This document shows, piece after piece, positions 45,785 to 55,458 of a stretch of 64,000 bases of DNA. The notes beneath the pieces were generated by a model. The model searched no databases. It was given only the letters and a program-made list of their open reading frames with translations, and was not told the DNA's origin. Made by a program: the position numbers and the translations under genes. The stretch comes from an uncultured Lachnospira sp. GTDB taxonomy: Bacteria > Bacillota > Clostridia > Lachnospirales > Lachnospiraceae. Location of the stretch: NCBI GenBank assembly GCA_910589305.1, contig CAJUTV010000009.1, forward strand, positions 107,442 through 171,441, given 5' to 3'. Numbering within the stretch: the stretch's first letter is position 1; each line of letters opens with the position of its first letter.

Positions 45785-46003
45785 ATGACATTAAAAGAAA
45801 TTGCCTGTGGAAAAACAGTAAAGGTTATTAAAATTACAGGTGATGGAGCGGTTAAAAGGCGTATTATGGATATGGGAATAACAAAAGGCACTGAAATTTT
45901 TGTTAGAAAAGTAGCACCGTTGGGAGACCCTATAGAAATAACAATAAGAGGCTATGAGTTATCATTAAGAAAGTTAGATGCTCAAATGATTCTTGTTGAG
46001 TGA
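45785..46003 (+). CDS. feoA: FeoA-domain protein (second)
   Basis: A 72-residue FeoA protein: TLKEIACGKTVKVIKITGDG, RRIMDMGITKGTEIFVRKVA and the terminal YELSLRKLDAQMILVE. The two consecutive FeoA proteins differ clearly, as is usual in Clostridia where one acts with FeoB and the other may be regulatory. GGAGGG lies before the ATG. Confidence 0.92.
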   Translation: MTLKEIACGKTVKVIKITGDGAVKRRIMDMGITKGTEIFVRKVAPLGDPIEITIRGYELSLRKLDAQMILVE

Positions 46004-46122
46004 CTTTTATGGCTGTTATTCAAAAATAAAAGAGTTTATAGTTAGAAATTTAAAACTAAAATTTAAGGAAAAGTAAAATATTAAAAGGTAACACTTAGAA
46101 AAGATATTTTTTTTATTCATAT

Positions 46123-46138
46123 GTTAGTGATAACTAAT
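46123..46138 (+). promoter_or_regulatory. Operator-like palindrome before feoB
   Basis: GTTAGTGATAACTAAT fits the GTTAG-N6-CTAAY pattern of the feoA and DUF3793 promoters (one arm with AACTAAT). It lies 52 bp before the feoB start, so feoB may have its own regulated promoter besides read-through. Confidence 0.5.
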
Positions 46139-46189
46139 ATTTGATAGGATATATTATTTTAAGTAAGTGTTATAGAAATGAGGTTAGTA

Positions 46190-48604
46190 ATGTCTATTAA
46201 AATAGCGCTGGCAGGAAATCCAAACTGTGGAAAAACTACTTTATTTAATGCCTTGACAGGTTCTAATCAATTTGTTGGGAATTGGCCAGGAGTTACAGTT
46301 GAAAAAAAAGAAGGAAAATTAAAGGAAAATAAAGATGTAACAGTAATAGATTTACCTGGTATTTATTCACTGTCACCTTATACATTAGAAGAGGTGGTTG
46401 CAAGAAATTATCTTATTAATAATAAACCAGATGTAATATTGAATATTATTGATGGCACAAATATAGAGAGAAATTTATATTTGACAACACAGCTTATAGA
46501 ACTTGGAATCCCATTAATAATTGCTGTTAATATGATGGATATTGTAAATAAGAATGGAGATAAAATTAATATTGATAAACTTAGCAAGGAACTTGGCTGT
46601 GATGTTGTAGAAATATCTGCTCTAAAAGGCATAGGAGTTAAAGAAGCTGCAAATAAGGCAGTTGAAGCAGTTGGAAGGACTGCTGAAAGAAATCATCAAT
46701 TTCATTCAAGTGTGGAATCCATTATTTTATCAGTAGAGGAAAAATTAGGGGTGTTGGTTGATGAAAAGCAAAAACGATTTTTTGCAATAAAGCTGCTTGA
46801 AAAAGATGATAAAATTAGTCAACAGTTTGATATGGTTCCCAATATTGATGAAGAGATTAAAAATATGGAATCAGAATTTGATGATGATACAGAAAGTATT
46901 ATTACAAATGAACGATATACATATATTTCTTCTATAATAAAAGAGTGCTTCTCAAAAAATAGAAAAAATGAAAAGTTGACGGTTTCAGATAAGATTGATA
47001 AAGTTGTAACAAATAGAGTTTTGGCATTACCAATATTTTTGGCGATTATGACACTTGTCTATTATATTAGTGTAACAACAGTTGGTACATGGGCTACAGA
47101 TTGGACAAATGATGGAATGTTTGGAGATGGTTTTCATTTGTTTGGAGTTGGTTCTTTGGAGTATGAAGAAGCTGTTGATAAATGGGCAAAAGAATTTATA
47201 TTTGTCAGTGATGTAGAAGCTCTTATTGAAGAAGCAGAAAATGCAGATGTTATAGGTGCAAACGATTTAAATGCAGCATTTGCAGATGGTGATTTTGCAG
47301 CATTTGATGAAACATTAAAGTCTTATGGTGAAAAACTGGCAGAAGAAGGTTTTGATTTTGAAACAGTACTTCCATTAAATGAAGATGGAGAATATATTGA
47401 TATGCCAGATACTACAGATTTTGGCATATGGATTCCGGGAATACCTGTTTTAGTAAAAGATGGACTTGAGGCAATTCATTGTGCAGAATGGCTTGAAGGA
47501 TTGATTGTAGATGGAATTATTGGCGGTGTTGGTTCTGTTCTTGGATTTGTGCCGCAAATGCTTGTATTGTTTTTATTTCTTGCATTTTTGGAAGCGTGTG
47601 GCTATATGGCAAGAGTTGCCTTTATTATGGATAGAATTTTTAGAAAATTTGGACTTTCAGGAAAATCATTTATCCCTATTTTGATTGGCACAGGCTGTGG
47701 AGTTCCAGGTATTATGGCATCAAGAACGATTGAGAATGACCGCGACCGAAAAATAACAATTATGACAACAACATTTATACCCTGTGGTGCAAAAGTCCCT
47801 ATTATAACATTAATTGCAATGGCTTTGTTTGATGGCGCATGGTGGGTTGTTCCAAGTGCTTACATTGTTGGTATGGCAGCAATTATTGTATCTGGCATTA
47901 TCTTAAAAAAGACCAAAATGTTTGCAGGCAAACCAGCACCTTTTGTTATGGAACTTCCAGCTTATCATTTGCCTACAGTGAGCAATGTATTAAGAAGTAT
48001 GTGGGAAAGAGGATTTTCATTTATTAAAAAAGCAGGGACAATTATTCTTCTTTCTTCTATATTTATATGGATAGGTTCTGTATTTGGAAGTACATCAAAT
48101 GGATTTGGATTTGACCCAGATATGGAATTGGATAATAGTATACTTGGCATGATTGGAAATACAATAAAATTTATTTTTGTACCGCTTGGATTTGGCAATG
48201 CAAGAGCAACAGTAGCAACGGTTATGGGGCTTGTTGCAAAAGAAGAGGTTGTTGGTGTCTTTGGTGTTTTGGATTTTGAAGGACTTATTCCACTTGCAGG
48301 ATATTCATTTTTATTATTTAATCTTCTTTGTGCGCCATGTTTTGCAGCTATGGGAGCTATAAAAAGAGAGATGAATAATATCAAATGGTTTTGGTTTGCT
48401 ATTGGGTATCAATGTGTATTTGCTTATATAATTTCATTTATGGTTTATCAAATTGGAAGTATTTTTGTAGGAAATGTTCATATTATAGGTGTCATTATAG
48501 CATTTATTTTTCTTTTGTTCTTTTGCTATTTATTGTTTAGACCTTATAAAGAAAATAAAGGATTTAAATTAGATATAAGTAAAGTAATAGGAGCTTTTAA
48601 ATAA
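46190..48604 (+). CDS. feoB: Ferrous iron transporter FeoB
   Basis: An 804-residue inner-membrane Fe(II) transporter. The cytosolic G domain has G1 AGNPNCGKTTLFN (near residue 7), G2/switch NWPGVTVEKKEG, G3 DLPGIYS and G4 NMMD; a helical GDI-like spacer follows to about 270. The membrane part has the Gate motifs with FIPILIGTGCGVPGIMAS and FIPCGAKVPIITLI, and a Cys in LLCAPCFAAMGAI. A roughly 120-residue acidic loop after the first membrane helix is a local feature. Start at 46190, with GAGG 6 bp ahead. Confidence 0.96.
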   Translation: MSIKIALAGNPNCGKTTLFNALTGSNQFVGNWPGVTVEKKEGKLKENKDVTVIDLPGIYSLSPYTLEEVVARNYLINNKPDVILNIIDGTNIERNLYLTTQLIELGIPLIIAVNMMDIVNKNGDKINIDKLSKELGCDVVEISALKGIGVKEAANKAVEAVGRTAERNHQFHSSVESIILSVEEKLGVLVDEKQKRFFAIKLLEKDDKISQQFDMVPNIDEEIKNMESEFDDDTESIITNERYTYISSIIKECFSKNRKNEKLTVSDKIDKVVTNRVLALPIFLAIMTLVYYISVTTVGTWATDWTNDGMFGDGFHLFGVGSLEYEEAVDKWAKEFIFVSDVEALIEEAENADVIGANDLNAAFADGDFAAFDETLKSYGEKLAEEGFDFETVLPLNEDGEYIDMPDTTDFGIWIPGIPVLVKDGLEAIHCAEWLEGLIVDGIIGGVGSVLGFVPQMLVLFLFLAFLEACGYMARVAFIMDRIFRKFGLSGKSFIPILIGTGCGVPGIMASRTIENDRDRKITIMTTTFIPCGAKVPIITLIAMALFDGAWWVVPSAYIVGMAAIIVSGIILKKTKMFAGKPAPFVMELPAYHLPTVSNVLRSMWERGFSFIKKAGTIILLSSIFIWIGSVFGSTSNGFGFDPDMELDNSILGMIGNTIKFIFVPLGFGNARATVATVMGLVAKEEVVGVFGVLDFEGLIPLAGYSFLLFNLLCAPCFAAMGAIKREMNNIKWFWFAIGYQCVFAYIISFMVYQIGSIFVGNVHIIGVIIAFIFLLFFCYLLFRPYKENKGFKLDISKVIGAFK

Positions 48605-48683
48605 TATAAAAAAGTATTAGATTACAATAGGGTAGTCTATAATACAAGTTTATATTTTATTAATCAAAGAAAGGTGTATAATT

Positions 48684-48821
48684 ATGGGAACAATAATTGT
48701 AGGAATAATTTTAATATGTGCAGTGGGGGTTATAATAAGAAATATGATAAAGGATAAACGAGCAGGAAAATCAATTCAATGTGGTGGAGACTGCAAAAAT
48801 TGCAAGGGACATTGTCATTAA
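48684..48821 (+). CDS. FeoB-associated Cys-rich membrane protein (45 aa)
   Basis: A 45-residue protein: one membrane helix (IIVGIILICAVGVIIRNMI), then a basic stretch and the Cys-rich tail CGGDCKNCKGHCH. This is the typical FeoB-associated Cys-rich peptide that follows feoB in many Firmicutes and may handle iron at the channel. GAAAGGTG precedes the ATG. It ends the feo operon, with a terminator behind it. Confidence 0.9.
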   Translation: MGTIIVGIILICAVGVIIRNMIKDKRAGKSIQCGGDCKNCKGHCH

Positions 48822-48857
48822 TAATATATTAAAATATAAAATAAATTTTCTTTAAAA

Positions 48858-48916
48858 TAAAAATTGTGTATTGTATCTATATAAAATATTTTTATAGATA
48901 AATTGCACAATTTTTT
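48858..48916 (+). terminator. Terminator of the feo operon
   Basis: AAAATTGTG pairs with CACAATTTT, with additional inner pairing TATCTATA/TATAGATA, followed by TTTTT. Stands 37 bp after the Cys-rich gene. Confidence 0.75.
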
Positions 48917-49052
48917 TGATTTTATATAATGTTTTATGTTATAATAAGCACAGAAAAGTTGTGAAAAAAGTTTGCAAAGTAAATAGAATTATTTTTATAA
49001 ACTTTCAGTGTAAAATTATATGTTACAATATAGAAGTGAAAGGGGCAAAAGA

Positions 49053-51008
49053 ATGACATATAAAAACCAAACTGGTTTGGTATATACAAATGATAAGTGT
49101 ATAGGCTGTAATAAATGTATATCAGTCTGTCCTGTGATAACAGCTAATAGAGCTATTGAATCTAATGGACATCAAAGAATTGAAGTAAATGGAGATGTGT
49201 GTATTGCCTGTGGCGCATGTTTTGATGCTTGTGAACATGAAGCAAGAGACTATTATGATGATACAGAGCAATTTTTTAATGATTTAAGCGAAGGTGAATC
49301 TATATCAATATTATGGGCACCTGCTTTTGCAGCAAATTATCCTGATGAATATAAACAAGTATTAGGGGGATTAAAAAAATTTGGTGCTAATAGGATAATC
49401 AGTGTTAGTTTTGGTGCGGATATCACTACATGGGGATATATTAAGTATATTACACAATATCATTTTCAGGGAGGTATATCACAGCCTTGTCCTGCAATTG
49501 TTAATTATATTGAACATAATATACCTGAGCTGATTCCAAGTTTGATACCCATTCACAGTCCTGTTATGTGTGCTGCAATATATGCAAAAAAATATTTGAA
49601 ATTAACCGATAAACTTGCTTTTATAAGCCCATGTATAGCTAAAAAAGATGAGATAAGCGATAGTAATACATATGGATATATCAATTATAATGTTACTTTT
49701 AAACATTTAATGGAGTACGTTAGAAAACATAATATTAAAACGAATCCTGTTTCAAATGAAATTGAATATGGATTAGGGTCTATTTATCCAATGCCAGGTG
49801 GTTTAAAAGAAAATGTATATTGGTTTTGTGGAGAAGAAGTGTTTATTCGTCAGGTTGAGGGCGAAAAACACGCATATCATTTTTTGGAAGATTATAAAAC
49901 AAGAGTGTTAAAAGGAAAAGAACTGCCATTTATGGTGGATGCTCTTAATTGCAGTCAAGGCTGTATATATGGAACAGGTATTGAAGAAGAAAAAAATAGA
50001 ACAGATGATATCTTATATGAGTTACAAAAAATTAAATTGGCAAGCAAGAAGCGAAAGAAGAGTAGTGCATGGAGTAAGAATGTTTCACCTAAAGATAGGC
50101 TTCATAATCTTAATAAGCAGTTTGCAAAATTAAATATTAATGATTTTATAAGAACATATACAGATAAATCGAAAGGTTATGAAATTGTAAAACCAGATGA
50201 AGCAACATTAAATAATATTTTCAATAATATGAATAAAGATACATTTCAAAAACGCAGCATTAATTGTAGTGCTTGTGGTTATGATACGTGTAAAGATATG
50301 GCTACAGCAATTCATAATAATTGCAATTATGCAAGTAGCTGTATTCATTATGTAAAAGATATTATTGAAGATGAAAAAGATATGTTGGAATCTTTTTCAA
50401 AAGAGATTGAAGAAAAAAATGAACAGATGAATAAAAAAGATTCTGTTATCACTCAGATGGTGCATGAAGCAAATCAGTCATTTACAACATTGAATCATTC
50501 TATTAATGATATGGTTAGTGGAAATAATAATAATGCTGAAGAAAGCAGTAGTATCAGTGCTGCTATGGTTGAAGTAGTAAATTTTTGTAATAATATGAAA
50601 AAATCATTTGAAAAGATTGATGGATTGTTAGTTCAGTTAGGAAGCAATAATGCTTCTATTACAGATGTTGCAGAACAAACAAGTCTTTTATCTTTAAATG
50701 CATCGATTGAAGCGGCAAAAGCAGGAGGGGCAGGAAGAGGATTTGCGGTTGTTGCAGAAGAAATCCGTAAATTAAGTGAATCAAGTAATGTTACAGCGGC
50801 AGACAGTGACAAAAATAAGGAAGCAATAGCACAGGCAATGACACTTCTTACAAGTGAGGCAAACAAATTAATAAAAATTATTGATGATGTAAATCAACGA
50901 ATTGGCAATTTGGCAGCAAGCACAGAAGAAATAGCAGCTTCTACTATATTAATTGGCAGTATATCAGACCAATTACAATCCATGTTTGAAGAAATAAAAA
51001 AATTGTAA
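49053..51008 (+). CDS. Sensory [FeFe]-hydrogenase-like protein with MCP-type signalling tail
   Basis: A 651-residue soluble protein. N-terminal 2x[4Fe-4S] ferredoxin domain (CIGCNKCISVCP, CIACGACFDACE), then a hydrogenase H-cluster domain (residues about 80-330) with L1 SQPCPAIVNYIE, L2 SPCIAKKDEI and L3 NCSQGCIYGTG; these variants, lacking TSCCPxW, are those of sensory (HydS-like) rather than bulk hydrogenases. A further Fe-S domain (CSACGYDTCKDMATAI) lies near 415. The C-terminal 200 residues are a coiled coil with a methyl-accepting tip (EQTSLLSLNASIEAAKAGGA). It probably senses H2 or redox and signals to a CheA-type kinase. Start at 49053 after AAAGGGG. Confidence 0.88.
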   Translation: MTYKNQTGLVYTNDKCIGCNKCISVCPVITANRAIESNGHQRIEVNGDVCIACGACFDACEHEARDYYDDTEQFFNDLSEGESISILWAPAFAANYPDEYKQVLGGLKKFGANRIISVSFGADITTWGYIKYITQYHFQGGISQPCPAIVNYIEHNIPELIPSLIPIHSPVMCAAIYAKKYLKLTDKLAFISPCIAKKDEISDSNTYGYINYNVTFKHLMEYVRKHNIKTNPVSNEIEYGLGSIYPMPGGLKENVYWFCGEEVFIRQVEGEKHAYHFLEDYKTRVLKGKELPFMVDALNCSQGCIYGTGIEEEKNRTDDILYELQKIKLASKKRKKSSAWSKNVSPKDRLHNLNKQFAKLNINDFIRTYTDKSKGYEIVKPDEATLNNIFNNMNKDTFQKRSINCSACGYDTCKDMATAIHNNCNYASSCIHYVKDIIEDEKDMLESFSKEIEEKNEQMNKKDSVITQMVHEANQSFTTLNHSINDMVSGNNNNAEESSSISAAMVEVVNFCNNMKKSFEKIDGLLVQLGSNNASITDVAEQTSLLSLNASIEAAKAGGAGRGFAVVAEEIRKLSESSNVTAADSDKNKEAIAQAMTLLTSEANKLIKIIDDVNQRIGNLAASTEEIAASTILIGSISDQLQSMFEEIKKL

Positions 51009-51401
51009 TTTATAGTGTTAAAATGTACTAAAAATAAATTGCTATTTAGATATACACAAATCAAAAAATATATGGTATATTTCAATTGAAACGATTGCTG
51101 TTTTTGTTACATAATTTTACTGATTTTTATTGTTATTTATTTAATTTTACTATAATAAATAATGGTCAATATTTTTATTGTCATTATAGTTATAGAAGCG
51201 TTTAAGGTGGTGATGCTCTTAAAATAAAATGGCAAAAAATGATTATTACATTTGAAAAAGCTACCAGTATAAATTTTGATAAGATTTTTTAATATTTTAT
51301 TGACACTTTAGCTTTTAGATGTTATAGTCAAACTAACTTTATGTATACTCTGTACATAAAACTAAAAATCTTATTATTAAATGAAAGAGGAGGAAACACA
51401 A
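51009..51401. other. Upstream region of the cohesin-domain gene
   Basis: A 393-bp A+T-rich gap. The only supported feature is the promoter at 51300-51328; the rest shows nothing I can name. Confidence 0.4.
51300..51328 (+). promoter_or_regulatory. Strong promoter of the cohesin-domain surface protein
   Basis: TTGACA (51300-51305) and TATAGT (51323-51328) are separated by 17 bp, close to the vegetative consensus. AGAGGAGG in front of the GTG start adds to the impression of a highly expressed surface protein. Confidence 0.7.
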
Positions 51402-53234
51402 GTGAAAAAAATTAAAGCTAGTGTTCTTGCCGTTGTATTAACAGTTTTAGCTGTTGTTGGCGGCGTGCTTGGTCTTAATAATGTTACAGTTAAGGCCGCA
51501 GACCCACTTAAGTTATCCGTTGATACAGTGGATGCTACAAAGGGTCAAAAGAGTGTACAAGTTGCAGTTAATCTTGAAAATCCTGGTAATTTAGGTGGTT
51601 TGCAGCTTGAAGTTACATGGGATAAAGAAGCATTACAGGCAACAGAAGCAGTTGCAGGTGACTTTTTCTTAGCAGACCCTGTAGTTAATACAGAGAGAAT
51701 GGCAGAAGGATTTATCGGTTATGCAGATGCTAGGTCATCAGGAAAAGATACATCAGGTAAAGTTATGATAATCACATTTGATGTACTTGATGCAGCTAAA
51801 GTAGGTGTTAATCCAGTTAATGTTAAAGTTCTTTCAGCAGCATTAGGCGACAAGGATGCTACACCAATACCAGCTTCAGACATTGTTACAACAAATGGTG
51901 GTATTACACTTCCAGAACCAGGTCCACTTAAGGTATCTGTTGATACAGTAGAGGCTACACAAGGTCAAAAGGGTGTAGAAGTTGCAGTTAATGTTGAAAA
52001 TCCTGGCAATTTAGCAGGTTTACAATTTGAAGTTACATGGAATAAAGAAGCATTAAAAGCAACAAATGCAGTTGCAGGTGATTTTAAGTTGGCAGCTCCT
52101 GAAGTTAATACAGAAAGAATGGCAGAAGGATTTATCGGTTATGCAGATGCTCATGAAACTGGAGTAGATGCATCAGGTAGAGCTGTAATCATCACATTTG
52201 ATGTACTTAATGCAGCTCAGTTAGGTGCTAATCCAGTTGAAGTTAAGGTTACTTCAGCAGCCGATGGAGATGCTCAGGCAATTACAAAGATTGAAACAGT
52301 ACAAGGTGCTGTTAATGTTAAAGAATCTGTATGTAACCATCCAAATGTTAAAGATTCAGATTATAAAGTAACAAAAGAACCTACATACACAGAGGAAGGT
52401 ATTGCAGAAGCAGTATGTCCAGATTGTGGTCAGACATTAACACGTCCAGTTGACAAGCTTGTATGTGAGCATAAGAATATTAAAGATTCAGATTATGTTG
52501 TAGTAAAACAACCTACTTTGAGTGAAGAAGGTCTTGAAGAAGCAACATGTCCAGATTGTGGTCAGAAAGTAACACGTCCAATTGACAAGCTTGAGCGCCC
52601 ATCTGACAGCAATGAAAATATTGTAGTTGATGGTGATGCAGATATTAAAGTAGATGTTCCTAGTGGAGTTGCAGATAATAACTTAACTAAGGAAGAACAA
52701 GAGGCTATTTTAAATAATGGCGCAGATACAACAGTTAAGGTTGATGTAAACAAAGTTGATGAAAACAATGTTCCAAAGGCTGACAAAGATGCAATTCAAG
52801 CAGTGCCAGATATTAAGGTAGCAGCTTTTATCGATATTAAGGTAACGTTGCAAGTAGAAGGATTTGATGTTAAGACAATTACTCAGACAGCTTCAAAGAT
52901 TGCATTTACAGTACAAATTCCAGCAGATCTTTTGGTTGTTCCAGAAGGTTATGTAAGAGAGTTTAATATTGTAAGAGTTCATAATGGAATTGCAGAAATG
53001 CTTAATCCAACAAGAAATGGTGACCAGCTTTCATTTGCTTCTGATAAGTTCTCAACATATGCTATTGTTTATTCTGATAAGGTAGCTACAACACCAGATG
53101 AACCTACAACACCAACACCAGATGATAATAAACCAAGTGCTCCTCAAACAGGTGATACACTTCCAATTGCATTATTCGTATTAATGCTTGCAGGTATTGT
53201 TGGTATTGCAGTTACTTCTAAGAAGAGAGCTTAA
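51402..53234 (+). CDS. Secreted cohesin-domain protein with LPXTG-like cell-wall anchor
   Basis: A 610-residue surface protein. A signal peptide (residues 1-33, KKIKASVLAVVLTVLAVVGG and AxA cleavage at VKAAD) precedes two tandem cohesin-type beta-sandwich modules (about 34-165 and 178-305), closely similar to each other (NPGNLGGLQLEVTWDKEALQ and NPGNLAGLQFEVTWNKEALK). Two short CxH...CPDCG repeats, probably metal-binding, follow at about 310-390, then a beta-rich module. The end is PQTGD, a hydrophobic helix and KKRA: a sortase signal. Cohesins bind dockerins; no dockerin gene is seen nearby. The codons are much less A+T-biased than those around it. GTG start. Confidence 0.87.
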   Translation: MKKIKASVLAVVLTVLAVVGGVLGLNNVTVKAADPLKLSVDTVDATKGQKSVQVAVNLENPGNLGGLQLEVTWDKEALQATEAVAGDFFLADPVVNTERMAEGFIGYADARSSGKDTSGKVMIITFDVLDAAKVGVNPVNVKVLSAALGDKDATPIPASDIVTTNGGITLPEPGPLKVSVDTVEATQGQKGVEVAVNVENPGNLAGLQFEVTWNKEALKATNAVAGDFKLAAPEVNTERMAEGFIGYADAHETGVDASGRAVIITFDVLNAAQLGANPVEVKVTSAADGDAQAITKIETVQGAVNVKESVCNHPNVKDSDYKVTKEPTYTEEGIAEAVCPDCGQTLTRPVDKLVCEHKNIKDSDYVVVKQPTLSEEGLEEATCPDCGQKVTRPIDKLERPSDSNENIVVDGDADIKVDVPSGVADNNLTKEEQEAILNNGADTTVKVDVNKVDENNVPKADKDAIQAVPDIKVAAFIDIKVTLQVEGFDVKTITQTASKIAFTVQIPADLLVVPEGYVREFNIVRVHNGIAEMLNPTRNGDQLSFASDKFSTYAIVYSDKVATTPDEPTTPTPDDNKPSAPQTGDTLPIALFVLMLAGIVGIAVTSKKRA

Positions 53235-53261
53235 TTAATGTTTTATTAAAATGTACAATAG

Positions 53262-53305
53262 AAGAACAAAAGCATCATATAGTGCTTTTGTTCTTCTTTT
53301 TTTGA
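53262..53305 (+). terminator. Terminator after the cohesin-domain gene
   Basis: AGAAGAACAAAAGCA pairs perfectly with TGCTTTTGTTCTTCT around TCATATAG, then TTTTTT. It shows that the next gene, at 53335, is expressed by read-through or from its own weak promoter. Confidence 0.88.
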
Positions 53306-53334
53306 TTAAGATTATTAAAAAAAAGGAAAGAAAA

Positions 53335-54207
53335 ATGAGTATAATAAAAAGATTGATAAATATAATAATAATTTTATTGTGTATAATAGGTTTACAATTT
53401 TATGTTGTTACTATTCCTGTTTTTGCGGCAGGTGATTGCGAATTGATTTTATCTTCTATACAAGGAAATAAAGGAGATGAAGTAACAGTTAAGATGACTC
53501 TTCAATCAAATTCGGGACTTGCTGGATTGCAATATACAATAAAATTTGACACATCTGCTTTAAGCTTAGTATCAGCTAAGAAAATTGAAAATACATTTTC
53601 AGACCCAATTGTAAATACAGAAAATGAAGGCAGTATTGTATATGTTTTTGCGGAGGCAAGAAGCAATACAAGAACAGGTGATTTATTAGAAGTAACATTT
53701 AAGATATTAGATGGAGCAAATAGTGACAATGTGGCTTTAAAATTAGACGACATAATGGGGGTTGATAATGATATTAATATTGTTAATGTAAAAACGACTA
53801 TTGGAGGTATCCAATTAATAGAAGCAGGTAATGCAGGAACAAATGCAGGAACAAATAATAATAATACAGATGCCGAAAATAATCCAACATCAAATAATAA
53901 TGGAACGTCAAATGATAATTCAACGCTAGGTAATAATCCAACAGTTGATAATAAAGAAGATAATAGCACTGGCAATTCTAATAATTCAGATAATATAAAT
54001 AATTCAACAAATAATACAAAAACAGATAAAGAAGGCAATATTATACCTGATAATTCAAGTGATAAAAATAATTCTGATAATCAATCAAATAAGGGGATTA
54101 TAATATTTATTATTGTTGTTATTGTAGTATTATTGGCAGTAGCTGGTTATGTTGTATATAACAAGAAATTTAAGAAAAATAATGATAATAGCGATAATAA
54201 TAGCTAA
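53335..54207 (+). CDS. Membrane-anchored cohesin-domain protein
   Basis: A 290-residue protein. Signal peptide (residues 1-30, IIILLCIIGLQFYVVTIPV, cleaved after VFAAG) and one cohesin-type module (about 31-160: SNSGLAGLQYTIKFDTSALS, IVNTENEGSIVYVFAEARS) are followed by a 90-residue Asn/Ser/Thr/Asp linker and a C-terminal membrane helix (IIIFIIVVIVVLLAVAGYVV) with a basic tail, so it is anchored by a transmembrane segment, not by sortase. Start at 53335 with AAAGGAAAG upstream. With the previous gene it forms a two-gene surface pair. Confidence 0.82.
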   Translation: MSIIKRLINIIIILLCIIGLQFYVVTIPVFAAGDCELILSSIQGNKGDEVTVKMTLQSNSGLAGLQYTIKFDTSALSLVSAKKIENTFSDPIVNTENEGSIVYVFAEARSNTRTGDLLEVTFKILDGANSDNVALKLDDIMGVDNDINIVNVKTTIGGIQLIEAGNAGTNAGTNNNNTDAENNPTSNNNGTSNDNSTLGNNPTVDNKEDNSTGNSNNSDNINNSTNNTKTDKEGNIIPDNSSDKNNSDNQSNKGIIIFIIVVIVVLLAVAGYVVYNKKFKKNNDNSDNNS

Positions 54208-54278
54208 ATAATGCGATTTTTTGTTATACGAAATAAACATATTTATGATATAATACAAGATGATAAGGAGGGGAATAT

Positions 54279-55346
54279 ATGCTTAAAATAAATAGAAATT
54301 TTTTTAAAAATGAAGACATTTTTAGTAATGAAATAGCATATATTGCCTCTTATGTAATTAATGCACTTTTTTTAATATTACATATATTTTTTGAAATTTA
54401 TTATATTGTTATTGCCGCTGATTGGATGATTAAGTTAAATATTGTAAGTTTAATAATTGGAATATTAAATTTTGGTTTAATTAAATTTGAAAAAACAAAA
54501 ATTTTTGTTAATATGTTATTTTATGAGGCCATGATTCATGTAACGATAGCAACTTTATGCTTTGGTTGGAATTGTGGGTTTCAAAATTTTCATATTGCGA
54601 TTATTGTTCTAATATTTTTTGGGAATTATTTTTCTCAAAAAATGGGGCATGATGATGTACGTACATTAAAATTTTGTATATTAGATATTATAGCTTATCT
54701 GTTTTCATTTTTATGGTTTAATTGGTTTGAAGAGATTTATGTGATAAGCACTACATTGCAAAAATATACACAATTATTATCAGCGCTTGTTATATTTTTT
54801 ATTGTTATAGCTTTTATGTGGATATTGACTCAATTCACAGTAAGAGTAGAAGAAGCTATGAATAAGAAAGCGCAGTTTGATGAATTAACACAATTACCGA
54901 ATCGATATTATTTGATGGCACATTTTAAGCAGCTTATGACAAAAGATAATAAACAAAATAATTATTTAGCAATTATGGATATTGATGATTTCAAAAAGGT
55001 TAATGATACATATGGACATAATTGTGGAGATTATGTTCTTAAAGAAATTGCTCAATTAATAAAAAAATATTCCAAAGGTGGATTTGTATGCCGATGGGGT
55101 GGAGAAGAATTTATTATATTGGGCAGTGTTGAAATTGATATGAAAAATCAATGCAGAATATTAAATGATATAAGAAAATTTGTAGGAAACCATGATTTTA
55201 AATATGAAGTGTATAAATTTAATATAACAATAACAATGGGAGTTGCTATTTATGAACAGGGTCAGAGTGTAGAAGAGTGGGTAAATGTTGCCGATAAAAA
55301 ACTATATGCAGGAAAATATAGCGGTAAAAATAAGCTTGTATTTTAA
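54279..55346 (+). CDS. Membrane-bound diguanylate cyclase (GGDEF)
   Basis: A 355-residue protein. Residues 1-190 contain about six membrane helices (YIASYVINALFLILHIFF and on), forming an unknown sensor; residues about 195-355 are a GGDEF domain with FDELTQLPNRYYL, DIDDFKKVNDTYGH and the catalytic signature RWGGEEF. It should make c-di-GMP from two GTP. The Arg-x-x-Asp inhibitory site is not seen. AAGGAGGGG precedes the ATG. It is not obviously co-transcribed with the cohesin genes, though it follows within 75 bp. Confidence 0.9.
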   Translation: MLKINRNFFKNEDIFSNEIAYIASYVINALFLILHIFFEIYYIVIAADWMIKLNIVSLIIGILNFGLIKFEKTKIFVNMLFYEAMIHVTIATLCFGWNCGFQNFHIAIIVLIFFGNYFSQKMGHDDVRTLKFCILDIIAYLFSFLWFNWFEEIYVISTTLQKYTQLLSALVIFFIVIAFMWILTQFTVRVEEAMNKKAQFDELTQLPNRYYLMAHFKQLMTKDNKQNNYLAIMDIDDFKKVNDTYGHNCGDYVLKEIAQLIKKYSKGGFVCRWGGEEFIILGSVEIDMKNQCRILNDIRKFVGNHDFKYEVYKFNITITMGVAIYEQGQSVEEWVNVADKKLYAGKYSGKNKLVF

Positions 55347-55458
55347 AAAAATTCTAAAAAAATTTTAATATATGTTGCAAAAAATTGTGCTATACTTTAC
55401 AATGATTGCAACATACATAAATTTAAATTTTGTATGGGAATTTGGAGGATTATTATTT

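Noticed and set aside
53502..54038. A 178-codon minus-strand frame opposite the cohesin gene at 53335
   Set aside because: Complement of the Asn/Ser/Thr linker; no start site and no domain.
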